64,000 bases of DNA from Allolobophora icterica (lineage: Eukaryota > Annelida > Clitellata > Crassiclitellata > Lumbricidae). Each line of letters starts with the position of its first letter. Positions within the stretch are counted from its first letter, which is position 1. The DNA lies in assembly GCA_963556255.1 (NCBI GenBank), contig OY744605.1, positions 72,453,713 to 72,517,712 on the forward strand. Reading direction: 5' to 3'. The notes beneath the pieces are model-generated. The model was not told where the DNA came from and did no database searches. It worked only from the letters and a program-made list of their open reading frames with translations. The position numbers and the translations under genes were made by a program. Below are positions 11,301 to 18,862 of the stretch, piece by piece.

Positions 11301-12087
11301 CAAACTGGCTAATAATGCGGTCTTTGGAAAGACCATGGAAAATCTTAGAAAAAGAATCAGAGTTAACCTGGTACCGACCTCAAAAGTTGACAAACTTCGT
11401 AAACTAATTGCTGACCCGGCCTACATATCACACAAAATCTTCAACGACCAACTCGCCGCGATTCACAGTTTGAAGAACAAGCTCAAGTTAAACAGACCTG
11501 TATATGTCGGCCAGGCTGTCCTCGACCTCAGCAAGCATCTGATGTACGACTTCTGGTACAACGATGTGAAAAACGAGTACGGCAACAATGCTCAACTCTT
11601 ATACACAGACACTGACAGCCTGTTATTTCAGGTGGAAACTCCGAACGCCTATGCCGATATGTGGAACAAAAAGCATCTATACGACCTCTCCGAGTTTCCT
11701 AGAGACAGCCCATACTACGACGCCGAGAACAAGAAAGTCGTGGGCAAGTTCAAGGATGAATGTAACGGAGTGGCCATCGCTGAATTCGTTGGACTGCGTC
11801 CGAAGATGTACTCGATCTTAAAATCGGGCGGTTCAGAAATCAGGAAAGCAAAAGGCGTTCAGAGAGCAGTTGTGAAGAAGGATCTGCACCACGAGCTATA
11901 CAAGGAATGCCTGTTCGAACGAGAAGAAATGCGGCACACACAAGTCGAGATTAGAAGCCATGACCACCAGATCGGAGTGTACGAGCAGAATAAGATCAGC
12001 CTCTCTCCATTAGACACAAAAAAGTGGATATCTCCGGACGGAATAACAACGCTGGCATACGGGCACTACAAAATCAACGACGGTTGA
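8344..12087 (+). CDS. polB: Protein-primed family B DNA polymerase (pPolB)
   Basis: This enzyme replicates the linear element from protein-primed ends. The 1247-residue product has a Polinton-type N-terminal region with a C2HC finger (C372, C375, H388, C392), then the 3'-5' exonuclease motifs: ExoI with D430 and E432, ExoII around N573-D578, ExoIII Y728-D732. Between ExoI and ExoII sits a zinc/HNH-like block (C524, C527, H539, H541, C554) matching the recombination endonuclease VII signature. Polymerase motif A is D828-Y833, motif B K987-G995 and motif C YTDTD at 1087-1091, so all catalytic residues are present. The first ATG is used; length is normal for Polintons. The 3' end overlaps the convergent integrase gene by 14 bp. 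Uncertainty lies only in the role of the N-terminus. Confidence 0.97.
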   Translation: MALSANEKIEQLLGEFTGPPALRSVLQNILDEPIPDAVKRRLLQPLLPRPIPPVRKHRGAKRKALLAEFDPLLIKKDRGGPPPFLVHKELANQLLRDFRAEVPLNHRLEGDALAFLSAMEHNIEAQLNEELLKQDGLKYSQVLTVDLEKLAPTVDSVYDGNAPPGIITNTVFFRSKAVPITNAGKIKGAIRKANAEILRLLEEYTNEGSGWRLKRVAGLDLGVARYRPFRGKSYFPTPKYIPPRTVINVKNNDSRCFEWAILSAMYPVQKDPQRPTKYRAHLQELNFDGIEFPVKVTDIDKFERQNPTISVSVFGWDKALYPIQISNRASVHNIDLLLLADDVNENFHYVWIKDLARMLYKNSKFEGRKHPCRRCLHIFCRQDLLDAHIKDCQGISKKPQRIEMPKEDENILKFQNHRKQMRVPYTIYADFEALNVPVLNAAMNPNESNTRQIAEQKPCSFCYIVVRCDGRTKKPVLYRGENAVEEFLQRLQGELASIKQRLATPAKMMMSAVDRQSFREAIECHICGDALEADRVRDHCHITGKYRGAAHSECNLKLRIYPDKCKVPVVFHNLRGYDSHLIMQAIGSCEAAQDEETEINCIPNNMEKYMTFNIGQLQFIDSLQFLNSSLDKLSGNLSLEDLKVTTAYIKESFVHNDRTKLDLLRRKGVYCYEHIDDYHRFEEDRLPPKEAFYSRLSRENISDEDYQHAQRVWNEFDCKTLGDYHDLYLRTDVLLLADVFETFRDTSMKHYSLDPANYFSLPGMAWDALLKKTKIELELLTDIDMHLFVEKGLRGGISMVSKRFAKANNPQCPDYDTTKPDNWIMYLDANNLYGWAMQQPLPVGGFSWESPTLDEVLETPDDAPEGFLLEVDLGYPEHLHESHSDYPLAPETLTVQEEWLSDYQNVLMNELGGKFTKHVKLVPSLRPKERYVVHYRNLKLYHSLGLRVSKIHRVIKFRQEAWMAPYIEMNTKLRAKATSEFEKDFFKLANNAVFGKTMENLRKRIRVNLVPTSKVDKLRKLIADPAYISHKIFNDQLAAIHSLKNKLKLNRPVYVGQAVLDLSKHLMYDFWYNDVKNEYGNNAQLLYTDTDSLLFQVETPNAYADMWNKKHLYDLSEFPRDSPYYDAENKKVVGKFKDECNGVAIAEFVGLRPKMYSILKSGGSEIRKAKGVQRAVVKKDLHHELYKECLFEREEMRHTQVEIRSHDHQIGVYEQNKISLSPLDTKKWISPDGITTLAYGHYKINDG

Positions 12088-13087
12088 GTATTCTATCGGG
12101 TGGTAGCTCAGTGCCCATAGGAACCAGAAGCAGCTCCTCACGTACAAACCCGCGGGCAGGACCGTCTACCAGATGGTATAAAGCCGGTTGGCCAGCCTGC
12201 CGAACAACATCCAATATAGCGTGGATGGTGAGCGACCAGTTAGGATCGGTGGCACGTTTGCTTCCACCTTCGAGCTCGCCGGGAGCGTACAAATATCGGA
12301 CGAGAACGTCGTGTCCGAGAATAGGCTCATCCATTCCCCACAAACGAGTTTTAGCTTGTGAATGAGAGGGCTTCTGTGTCACTTTAGCAGCTTTCATCGC
12401 TTCAACCGGCTTCATGTCGAGCAAGCGCGTCGGCTCATCGTTTATTGCAGCAACAACTTCGGGCAACCGGCGAACCCATTCCACTGACCGTTCGGATGAC
12501 TCCCTTGCAGCCAGGAGCAATTCCTGAGCGTACTGGGCACCGAAAAGTCGCTCAGCTAGAGTACGGTTAAAGCGTTCAACGATTCCCTGTTGACGATGGT
12601 TACCGGCCTGTCCGCGTCTCACAAGTACGCTATGCTTCGCCAGCAACGGTGTAAAAGCACCCATAAATTCGCGTCCAGGGTCGACCTGAAGGAGTCGAGG
12701 CCAAGTCAATGGGCCCCGCTTGTAGATCCGGCTTAAAGCGGCGGCAACTTCAGGTGCACTTTTGTTGATCAACGGTTCTGCTTCTTTGTATCGTGAAGCA
12801 ACATCGACAACAGTGAGAGCGTATTTATAAGTCTTTCGACCTACTTTATCGTGAGGTAAAAACAAGAGATCGGCTTGGTGTACGGCGTTTGGTCGATTTT
12901 CCTCAAACTTTGGATGCGGTATGCGGCGTGGAACGGGAAGATAAATCTGCCACACAGCTTGTTTCTTCAGCCAATCGCGAGCCTCCGCCTCGGAAACTTT
13001 GGCGGCTGAGGCTAGTTTCTTCACCGCAGCCTTACCTCGCCAGTAACCTCTAGGGCTGTAATAGACGGCTGAAAGGTGCTTAGACAT
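12074..13087 (-). CDS. int: Retroviral-type DDE integrase
   Basis: It inserts the element into host DNA and explains the target duplication. The rve catalytic core holds D73 (HQADLL), D136 (QVDPGR) and E171 (IVERFN), with 34 residues between the last two, close to the D,D-35-E spacing. The C-terminal about 90 residues form an SH3/chromo-like segment. The start chosen is the internal ATG at 13087, because the 22 codons above it are hydrophobic and unlike the family and because the sequence after it (MSKHLSAVYY) reads as a normal N-terminus. It is transcribed against the polymerase and shares the minus strand with the PLA2 gene upstream (76-bp gap). No HHCC zinc motif is obvious. Confidence 0.95.
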   Translation of the reverse strand: MSKHLSAVYYSPRGYWRGKAAVKKLASAAKVSEAEARDWLKKQAVWQIYLPVPRRIPHPKFEENRPNAVHQADLLFLPHDKVGRKTYKYALTVVDVASRYKEAEPLINKSAPEVAAALSRIYKRGPLTWPRLLQVDPGREFMGAFTPLLAKHSVLVRRGQAGNHRQQGIVERFNRTLAERLFGAQYAQELLLAARESSERSVEWVRRLPEVVAAINDEPTRLLDMKPVEAMKAAKVTQKPSHSQAKTRLWGMDEPILGHDVLVRYLYAPGELEGGSKRATDPNWSLTIHAILDVVRQAGQPALYHLVDGPARGFVREELLLVPMGTELPPDRILNRR

Positions 13088-13162
13088 TTCAGTAATACTA
13101 TATATTACAAACAGGTAAACACATACACAAATGATTTTCATTTGCGTTTTCATAAATGAAAC

Positions 13163-13720
13163 TCATTTATGGCCCTTCGTTCTGACACCCATCCCATGCC
13201 TCGACTTCGCTGACATAATGGCCGATACGAGCCGGGCATCTTTCTTTTCATAATCTGGGGTTTCATCGGTGAGTGCGATCTTCGACGCGGCTGCAGCGAG
13301 GATGTCATCTGCATGGTTACGCCCCGGAGTATCTTTATGCACTGCGTAAGCCACATCGTGGTGTAGGCACGCACGGTCGAGTTGATTAACACCGTGATAG
13401 CGCTGTGACAGCCGTTTATCGAGTTTTGTGAATGGTCCACAGTAAGAGTACTTTCCTGTATTCTGAAAAGAACCTCCCGGATTATCTTCCGAAGACATAC
13501 CGGATGGAAGGCTCATATGCATCTCAGGAAGAGGTAAGGCATTGAGGGCGCTATTCAGCAACGAGCCTCCATAAGTCTTCCGCACTTTAGAAGGCAAAAT
13601 TTGGCTCTTCTTTGCACCGCAGACGGCACAGGTTCCCTTCTTGGCTGGTCGACCGTTTCGTAACTCGACAATTGTTTCATTTGAAGTCTCAGTATGTTTC
13701 TTACATCGTAGGCAATACAT
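13163..13720 (-). CDS. Zinc-ribbon plus phospholipase A2-like virion protein
   Basis: Two modules are visible in 185 residues. Residues 3-34 carry two CxxC pairs (C3/C6, C31/C34), a zinc ribbon common at the N-terminus of Polinton/adintovirus small proteins. Residues 93-141 match the parvovirus-type secreted phospholipase A2 fold: calcium loop YCGP at 93-96, catalytic H121-D122 followed by Y125, and D138. Such domains open endosomal membranes during virus entry, so a role in cell entry is likely (known of the family, not shown here). The start is the ATG at 13720; an upstream TTG in the same frame is ignored. It is divergent from the ATPase gene with only 38 bp between starts. Confidence 0.85.
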   Translation of the reverse strand: MYCLRCKKHTETSNETIVELRNGRPAKKGTCAVCGAKKSQILPSKVRKTYGGSLLNSALNALPLPEMHMSLPSGMSSEDNPGGSFQNTGKYSYCGPFTKLDKRLSQRYHGVNQLDRACLHHDVAYAVHKDTPGRNHADDILAAAASKIALTDETPDYEKKDARLVSAIMSAKSRHGMGVRTKGHK

Positions 13721-13758
13721 TGTTTTCGTTGAATACAATCATAACTCGTTGTCTCTAT

Positions 13759-14445
13759 ATGGAAATAACAAATTTCGATCTCGAAGCCGACGATGGAAAA
13801 AAACACCACCATTGGCTGTTACCATCCAGCATACGGTGCATAATCTGTGGGCCTAGCGGATGTGGGAAAACAAACCTACTGCTTAACCTTCTGTTGAAGA
13901 TGGGGTACCTGCGTTTTGATCGGCTGTATCTATACTCGAAGTCTCTGGGACAGGAAAAATATCAGTTCCTCCGGGACTGGGTTACAGAGTTGGAAAAAGT
14001 TGCCGGGAAGGAAGTGGCTTGCTTTCACTCTTGCTCAGATGAAATAGTTCCAGTTGAATCATTAAATAAGAATGCCAGAAGCCTTCTAGTGTTCGATGAC
14101 GTCATGCTTGAAAAACAGTCGCCCATCGAAAGGTATTTCACTATGGGTCGACACGGTGGCGCGGACTGCTTCTACTTAACACAGAATTATTTTCGAATTC
14201 CGAAGCAAGCGATCCGTGACAATGCTAATCTTATAGTCCTCTTCAACCAAGACAGTAAAAATTTGCGAGCCATTCACGATACGTTCATAGGCGGCGACAT
14301 GTCTTTCGATGAGTTCCGTACGTTCTTCAGCGAGTGTGCTGCCCAGCCATATGGATTCGCAGTCATAGATTTGACGTCCAAGGTGTACGATGGAAAATAT
14401 CGTTGCGGGTTCGATCGCTTCTATAAGCCCAAGGCAAGTATTTAA
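13759..14445 (+). CDS. FtsK/HerA-type genome-packaging ATPase
   Basis: It powers DNA entry into the capsid. The 228-residue product has a Walker A loop GPSGCGKT at 31-38, a hydrophobic Walker B strand ending in D113-D114, and a sensor-type 'YLTQNYF' segment at about residue 140. Length is typical of the A32-like ATPases of Polintons. The ATG at 13759 is chosen because the family N-terminus begins a few dozen residues before Walker A; codons above it overlap the divergent PLA2 gene. It is followed after 40 bp by the next structural gene. Confidence 0.95.
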   Translation: MEITNFDLEADDGKKHHHWLLPSSIRCIICGPSGCGKTNLLLNLLLKMGYLRFDRLYLYSKSLGQEKYQFLRDWVTELEKVAGKEVACFHSCSDEIVPVESLNKNARSLLVFDDVMLEKQSPIERYFTMGRHGGADCFYLTQNYFRIPKQAIRDNANLIVLFNQDSKNLRAIHDTFIGGDMSFDEFRTFFSECAAQPYGFAVIDLTSKVYDGKYRCGFDRFYKPKASI

Positions 14446-14485
14446 AGACACAATATAGGCAACATATAGTCGACATACAACCACG

Positions 14486-15589
14486 ATGTGGACAAAAGTT
14501 TCGTCTAAACAGGAGCGAGACGCGTTGACTCAGGACTATTTAGCTCGGAGAAATCGATTGAGACAGCGTTTCGTGGATGAGAAGCTCGGTGAAGCCAATC
14601 TTCAGTACGATGCGGCAAAGCTTTTCACACCAATCGCCACAGCCACGGCTGAATCACAGGCGGCTACGTCTAAGGAGCTGCAGAAAGTTACCAGCGCTTT
14701 ACAGGATTTGCCAGCACAGATTTCAGAGTCTGCTAATTATAACCCGATAGCAGCTTTGTTCGGTGATTCCGCAGGAACAGCAGCTGCTCCAGCCCTTCCA
14801 GCGCTTCCAACATCCCGAATTCCCCCCGCATTGTTAGTAGATCCAAACAAATATCTCAACGTCGCGGCAATCACACGGCATGGGTTTAAACCTCCGAGCG
14901 AGCTCGATTTAGCCGACATTGCAGGTGCTGAAAAGATAATCGGTGAGGTAAATCACTATAATCGCCACACCCTGGGCAAAGAGAAAAGGAAAGCCAATAA
15001 GCAAGGAGACGAAGAAAAGGTAGATGAGGTGACTGCAGATATCGAAGCCCTAAGGGAATATAAAAAGCGAATCCATACACTGCTAGCGGGCCACAGCCTC
15101 ATCAAAAAGGGAAAGGGTTTCAGTGTCCCAGCCGTTCCTCTTAAATTACAAGGTAGCGCCTTGGGTGAGCTCTCCGTCGACCCCGTCGCGCTGTCTGCTG
15201 GTAGACTAAGAGTGTTTAAAGGTGGGAACCTCGTGCTCGAAGCTCCTGCCGATGAGTCATTGTTCAGCCTGTTAACGAAACGCTTCGTTAAGACTAAGCA
15301 ATATTCGCCTCAGGCAATTGAAACTTTCAAAAAGCTCGTACAGATGTCTGGTCTGCCTATTCATGGCCGGAAAAGTAAAAAGTTCCAGCTGATTCGAGGC
15401 GGCGCGGTGCAATTTTACAACGATCCAAACGCCCTGGTAGAGAGGTTGCAGCTTTTGGTGGCCTCTAGGGCCGCGGGAAACACAGGTCTCGGCAACGAAA
15501 TCTCCGCCATTCTTGACGAGTTACTGCGTTCCGGTGCGATCTCCAAAGAGCTGGCACTCGAATTGAATAGAAACATGCTCATAAAATAA
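14486..15589 (+). CDS. Conserved Polinton protein of unknown function (367 aa)
   Basis: The N-terminal 50 residues are charged and helical, residues 85-115 are Ala/Pro-rich, and the C-terminal third holds a compact segment (IRGGAVQFYNDP to GNTGLGNEISAI, about 303-350) that I associate with conserved Polinton proteins of invertebrates. IRGG|A at 303-307 fits the adenain cleavage consensus (M/I/L)xGG|x, so it may be a processed virion component. It sits between ATPase and penton, 10 bp before the latter. A structural role is likely from context; the exact function is not known to me. Confidence 0.8.
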   Translation: MWTKVSSKQERDALTQDYLARRNRLRQRFVDEKLGEANLQYDAAKLFTPIATATAESQAATSKELQKVTSALQDLPAQISESANYNPIAALFGDSAGTAAAPALPALPTSRIPPALLVDPNKYLNVAAITRHGFKPPSELDLADIAGAEKIIGEVNHYNRHTLGKEKRKANKQGDEEKVDEVTADIEALREYKKRIHTLLAGHSLIKKGKGFSVPAVPLKLQGSALGELSVDPVALSAGRLRVFKGGNLVLEAPADESLFSLLTKRFVKTKQYSPQAIETFKKLVQMSGLPIHGRKSKKFQLIRGGAVQFYNDPNALVERLQLLVASRAAGNTGLGNEISAILDELLRSGAISKELALELNRNMLIK

Positions 15590-15599
15590 AGTACACAAG

Positions 15600-16394
15600 A
15601 TGGAACGCTCGGAGAAACTGCTCGAGGAAATTCGAGACCTTTTGCAGCCTAAGGAAAATTTTAGTATAGTTGTTTCCTCAGATACTACAGGGTGGACCAC
15701 GGCTTTCTCACCGCCGCTGTACCTGGATCCAAAAAGACGCTTTGAGCTTACTTTGGTCAATCTTGAAACCTATAATTCGATTCCGAACATTGACAGTTCA
15801 AATAACAAGTTCGTCTACAGCTCCACCAATGGACAGACCTGGAAGACGATCATTTTACCCGACGGAAGCTACGAGATCGCACAGATTAATTATGAAATCA
15901 GCCGGCAGTTAGAAATGCAAAATCCGCCGCCGCCAGGTGTTGCTCAACTCAGCTTTGATTCTCCTATTACTGTAGGAGCTAACGCATCTACCCTTCGCGC
16001 CTTCGTAAAGATAACGAAGGCCCGTTTTAAGGTAGATATGGCCGCATCTACCATCAGGCAAACGCTCGGTTTTAACCCTCAGACGCTTAGTCTTGGTTAT
16101 AAAGAGGGAGAAAATCCAGTCGATATTCTCCGGGTGGACACAATCCTGGTAAATTGTGATATTATCTCTGGATCGTATCGAAATGGTAGCCAGCTGCCAG
16201 TAATCTACAGTTTTTTCCCGGATGTGTCGCCCGGCTATAAGGTAATCGAGTCTCCGAAAAATCTAGTGTACCTACCAGTAGCACCGGCTGGCAACGTACA
16301 GGGCATTCGTGTGTGGCTGACCGACCAGAATGGTGAACAATTAAACCTCCGCGGTGAGACAGTAACTATAAGGTTTCACATCCGCAGTGCGTAG
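15600..16394 (+). CDS. Penton / minor capsid protein (single jelly roll)
   Basis: It forms the five-fold vertices of the icosahedral capsid. The 264-residue sequence has the recognisable Polinton penton pattern: 'LVNLETYNSIPNI' near residue 50, 'LPDGSYEIAQIN' near 88, 'LGFNPQ' near 155, 'CDIISGSYRNG' near 188 and 'IYSFFPDVSPGYK' near 203, ending with a strand-rich tail. No transmembrane segment is seen. It lies in the late gene block in the expected place before the capsid gene. Confidence 0.93.
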   Translation: MERSEKLLEEIRDLLQPKENFSIVVSSDTTGWTTAFSPPLYLDPKRRFELTLVNLETYNSIPNIDSSNNKFVYSSTNGQTWKTIILPDGSYEIAQINYEISRQLEMQNPPPPGVAQLSFDSPITVGANASTLRAFVKITKARFKVDMAASTIRQTLGFNPQTLSLGYKEGENPVDILRVDTILVNCDIISGSYRNGSQLPVIYSFFPDVSPGYKVIESPKNLVYLPVAPAGNVQGIRVWLTDQNGEQLNLRGETVTIRFHIRSA

Positions 16395-16416
16395 ATTTTC
16401 ACACTTAAATATTCTC

Positions 16417-16875
16417 ATGTTTGTTCTTGGAATTAAAAAGCGGCGTCGTGTCGTGGGTGGTGGACTTTTCGACTGGATACCCAAAATCGCGGGTTTCCTT
16501 GGCCGTGCAGGCTCCTTCATTTCGGCGAATAGAGGCACAATCACAAACGTTGCCAAGGCGGTTGGTAATGTCGCGAAAGCCGGCGCCACAACAGCATCTG
16601 CCGTCAGGCAAATTGTTGATGCCGTGAAAGCGAGACGCGCTGCGGCCGTAAATGAAGCTCATTTACGAAATGAAAATTCATCTGCCGCGCCTGTTGTTCC
16701 CGCACCTTTGGAGAAGGCGCTCAGTGACAAGAGCATCGAATACTTAAAACAACTGGCTGTGAGTCCGCCACCCGTTGTTCCGACAATGGCCGACATAAAC
16801 AGCCGCATTGCTGGATCCGGTTTCAAGACTATAAAGCCGAGTCGTGGTGGTAGGGGTCTGTTTCTCGCAAAATGA
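16417..16875 (+). CDS. Candidate membrane-active virion protein (pVI/pX-like, 152 aa)
   Basis: The start is basic (KKRRR at 7-11), followed by a glycine turn and an amphipathic, membrane-seeking segment (G14 to about A45), then alanine-rich helix, a Pro/Ala linker and a basic Gly-rich C-terminus. VVGGG at 12-16 and especially IAGS|G at 131-135 resemble adenain cleavage sites. By position and composition it parallels adenovirus pVI or melittin-like proteins of adintoviruses, released by the protease to disrupt membranes. The ATG at 16417 is preferred to the GTG 30 bases upstream, which overlaps the penton stop. No firm homology, so the name is tentative. Confidence 0.7.
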   Translation: MFVLGIKKRRRVVGGGLFDWIPKIAGFLGRAGSFISANRGTITNVAKAVGNVAKAGATTASAVRQIVDAVKARRAAAVNEAHLRNENSSAAPVVPAPLEKALSDKSIEYLKQLAVSPPPVVPTMADINSRIAGSGFKTIKPSRGGRGLFLAK

Positions 16876-16977
16876 AAAAAATATTGACAAAACGCAACAA
16901 AATGTTTAACCCACCACATATGAAATTAATTTGTAACATGATTAATAATTGAAGCTTGAACTTTTTTAGCTATAATA
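16876..16977 (+). promoter_or_regulatory. AT-rich gap with TATAATA before the capsid gene
   Basis: This 102-bp A/T-rich spacer ends in TATAATA at 16971-16977, directly touching the capsid ATG at 16978. Confidence 0.4.
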
Positions 16978-18273
16978 ATGGCGGCATTTGACGTGCCGAG
17001 TGAAATGTTGGACATCGCTTCGGCGGTGCCCGATGACAATAGCATTGAATCGTTTGAATACCGCGAGTATGAATCACAAAACCCTGCGGCTATTAACAAC
17101 GGCCAGGCCATACAGATAGACATCCAGAACCAAGACATTTTCACACAGCCTTCCAAGAGCTACCTTCTTGTGGAGGGCAGGCTTACCACAACAGGCGCAG
17201 CTTACATCGCAGACTCGTTAGTGTCATTCATCAACAACGCCATCCCGTACATGTTTTCTCAAATTCGATACCTGGCTAACAATACCGAGATAGAGAATGT
17301 TATGTCACCTGGGCAAGCCACGACGATGAAAGGCATGCTGGTTTACGGCGATGATTTTTCCAAAGGCGAAGGTTTAAACATGTGTTGGCAGAAGGACACG
17401 ACCGCGGCGGCGGCGGCTGCGAATATCGGCTTCGAGGCCCGTCGACTGATGATCATTGGAAAACCCGTCCCTATTGGAACGTTTTCATTCATCGTTCCCT
17501 TAAGACATCTATTCGGTTTTTGCGATGATTATCACAAGGTCGTATACGGGATCAAACACTCTTTACTGCTGAGCCGGCAGGGGGATGCAGACGCGATCTT
17601 CAAGGAAGCCGCTGCGGCCAATGGCCAGATCGCGCTGACTAAACTCTCCTGGTTCATGCCGCATATAATACCCGCTTTGGAGTATAAAAGCATGCTTATG
17701 AAGCAGATTGAAGCCAAGGTTAAGGTACCTGTAGCATTCCGCGCCATGCAATGCGACAACATTGCGGTGCCACGAGCGACGACTTTTTCCTGGCGTTTGA
17801 GCGTTAAGTCGGGCACGGAAAAGCCACGCTGGATTCTTGTTGCTTTTCAGACTGGAAAGAATGCACATCAAGGCCAGAATCCGGCACTGTTTGACCATGC
17901 ACAGGTTCGCAACATATTCGCTTTGCTCAACACCGATCGCTACCCAGTGGTTGACATGAATCTCGACTTCACGAAGAGGACAACTTCTCGCGCTTACAAG
18001 GCCCTACGTGACTTCAAGGAGGAATATTGCGGTATAGACGCGCGTGAATCGTCATGCCAATTGACACCAATCGAATTTGTAGATTTGTTTCCGATCTTCG
18101 TCCTGGACGTGCGCAGGCAATCCGAACGACTTAAAACCTCTGTACAGGACATACAAATCAAGGTGGACTTTAACGAAGGGGTACCAAATAATACGACGGC
18201 ATATGCCGTCCTGATCAGCGACCGACTCCTGAATTTTGAATCGGATGGCAGCAAATTCAACGTCGTCTACTAG
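16978..18273 (+). CDS. mcp: Major capsid protein (double jelly roll, hexon-like)
   Basis: It builds the hexagonal capsomers. The 431-residue product shows the Polinton capsid layout: N-terminal 'SIESFEYREYE' segment, a 'YLLVEGRL' strand at about residue 63, the 'FINNAIPYMFSQIRYLANNTEIENV' helix-strand near 80-104, a 'VPLRHLFGFCDDY' segment near 170-185, and a C-terminal 'YPVVDMNLDF' and 'FVLDVRRQSERL' region. No signal peptide or membrane segment. It is the longest late gene apart from the fibre and is preceded by an AT-rich spacer. Intact. Confidence 0.95.
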   Translation: MAAFDVPSEMLDIASAVPDDNSIESFEYREYESQNPAAINNGQAIQIDIQNQDIFTQPSKSYLLVEGRLTTTGAAYIADSLVSFINNAIPYMFSQIRYLANNTEIENVMSPGQATTMKGMLVYGDDFSKGEGLNMCWQKDTTAAAAAANIGFEARRLMIIGKPVPIGTFSFIVPLRHLFGFCDDYHKVVYGIKHSLLLSRQGDADAIFKEAAAANGQIALTKLSWFMPHIIPALEYKSMLMKQIEAKVKVPVAFRAMQCDNIAVPRATTFSWRLSVKSGTEKPRWILVAFQTGKNAHQGQNPALFDHAQVRNIFALLNTDRYPVVDMNLDFTKRTTSRAYKALRDFKEEYCGIDARESSCQLTPIEFVDLFPIFVLDVRRQSERLKTSVQDIQIKVDFNEGVPNNTTAYAVLISDRLLNFESDGSKFNVVY

Positions 18274-18330
18274 AAATCGGTTTTTCACATTTAGATACAA
18301 GGCCCTCTTTTAGATATATTTTTTCCAAAA

Positions 18331-18825
18331 ATGAAAACTGAATACGTTGCGTTCGGCCTTTCACTGACCGACGGGCAAAAGCAAACATTGGCTAAAGCTG
18401 CGCGCGATGGCACTGGTGCCACGATTCGACTCACTCATGGCCAGCTTCGTGGAGACGATAAGCTCGCGCTTACGAAGGTTCAAGCCGCACGAATCGCAAA
18501 GAAGATTACCTCAGGCGTTGGCATGGAGCTGAGATTCACCAAAACGCAATTGAAAAAGATGACAAAATCGGGCGGATTTCTTCCACTACTGGCTCTCCTC
18601 CCACTGCTTTTTGGTGGGTTATCCGCGGCGGGTGGTATTGCCGCTGGGGTGACAGAGGCCGTGCACAACAAACAGGCCAACGACGCCGCACAGGCGGAGG
18701 CGGAGCGTCACAATCGCGCACTCGAGGCGCGGGGGTCCGGTTTATATCTCGGGCGCCAGACTTATGGTGGTTGCTGTTCGATGTGCAAAGGATCCGGTCT
18801 CTACTACATCGGGCAAAAAAACTAA
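18331..18825 (+). CDS. pX-like virion core protein
   Basis: Residues 1-75 are an alpha/beta domain with basic residues ('AFGLSLTDGQ', 'LTKVQAARIAKK', 'LRFTKTQLKK'). Residues 81-110 are a hydrophobic Leu/Gly segment containing LFGG|L at 93-97, an adenain-like site. The tail has two GSGLY motifs (135-139, 154-158) and a CCSMC cluster. This architecture recurs in Polintons next to the protease, and a DNA-binding core or membrane-active role is assumed. The stop at 18823-18825 lies immediately after a perfect slippery heptamer, so a fraction of ribosomes should shift into the protease frame. Confidence 0.8.
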   Translation: MKTEYVAFGLSLTDGQKQTLAKAARDGTGATIRLTHGQLRGDDKLALTKVQAARIAKKITSGVGMELRFTKTQLKKMTKSGGFLPLLALLPLLFGGLSAAGGIAAGVTEAVHNKQANDAAQAEAERHNRALEARGSGLYLGRQTYGGCCSMCKGSGLYYIGQKN

Positions 18826-18862
18826 AACCGCTGAGCAACTTTGACATAGAGAAAGTTGCCAG
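18816..18862 (+). other. Candidate programmed -1 ribosomal frameshift signal
   Basis: A AAA AAC at 18816-18822 is read in the zero frame as CA|A AAA AAC followed by TAA, the exact X XXY YYZ arrangement. After an 8-nt spacer (18823-18830) comes a stem: CTG (18831-18833) with CAG (18860-18862), one bulged A, then GCAACTTT (18835-18842) perfectly paired with AAAGTTGC (18852-18859) around a 9-nt loop. Shifting back one base leads directly into the protease frame. The same heptamer serves retroviral gag-pro frameshifting. Confidence 0.75.

Noticed and set aside
13088..13153. Upstream start of the integrase (13153)
   Set aside because: The extra 22 residues are hydrophobic, unlike family members, and the internal ATG has a normal context.
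16387..16416. GTG start for the membrane-active protein
   Set aside because: It overlaps the penton stop and is non-AUG; ATG at 16417 gives a typical basic N-terminus.
18771..18815. TTG at 18771 as the protease start
   Set aside because: It lies inside the pX-like gene in the same open -1 frame and is a poor eukaryotic initiator; the slippery site explains protease expression better. Kept as an alternative.
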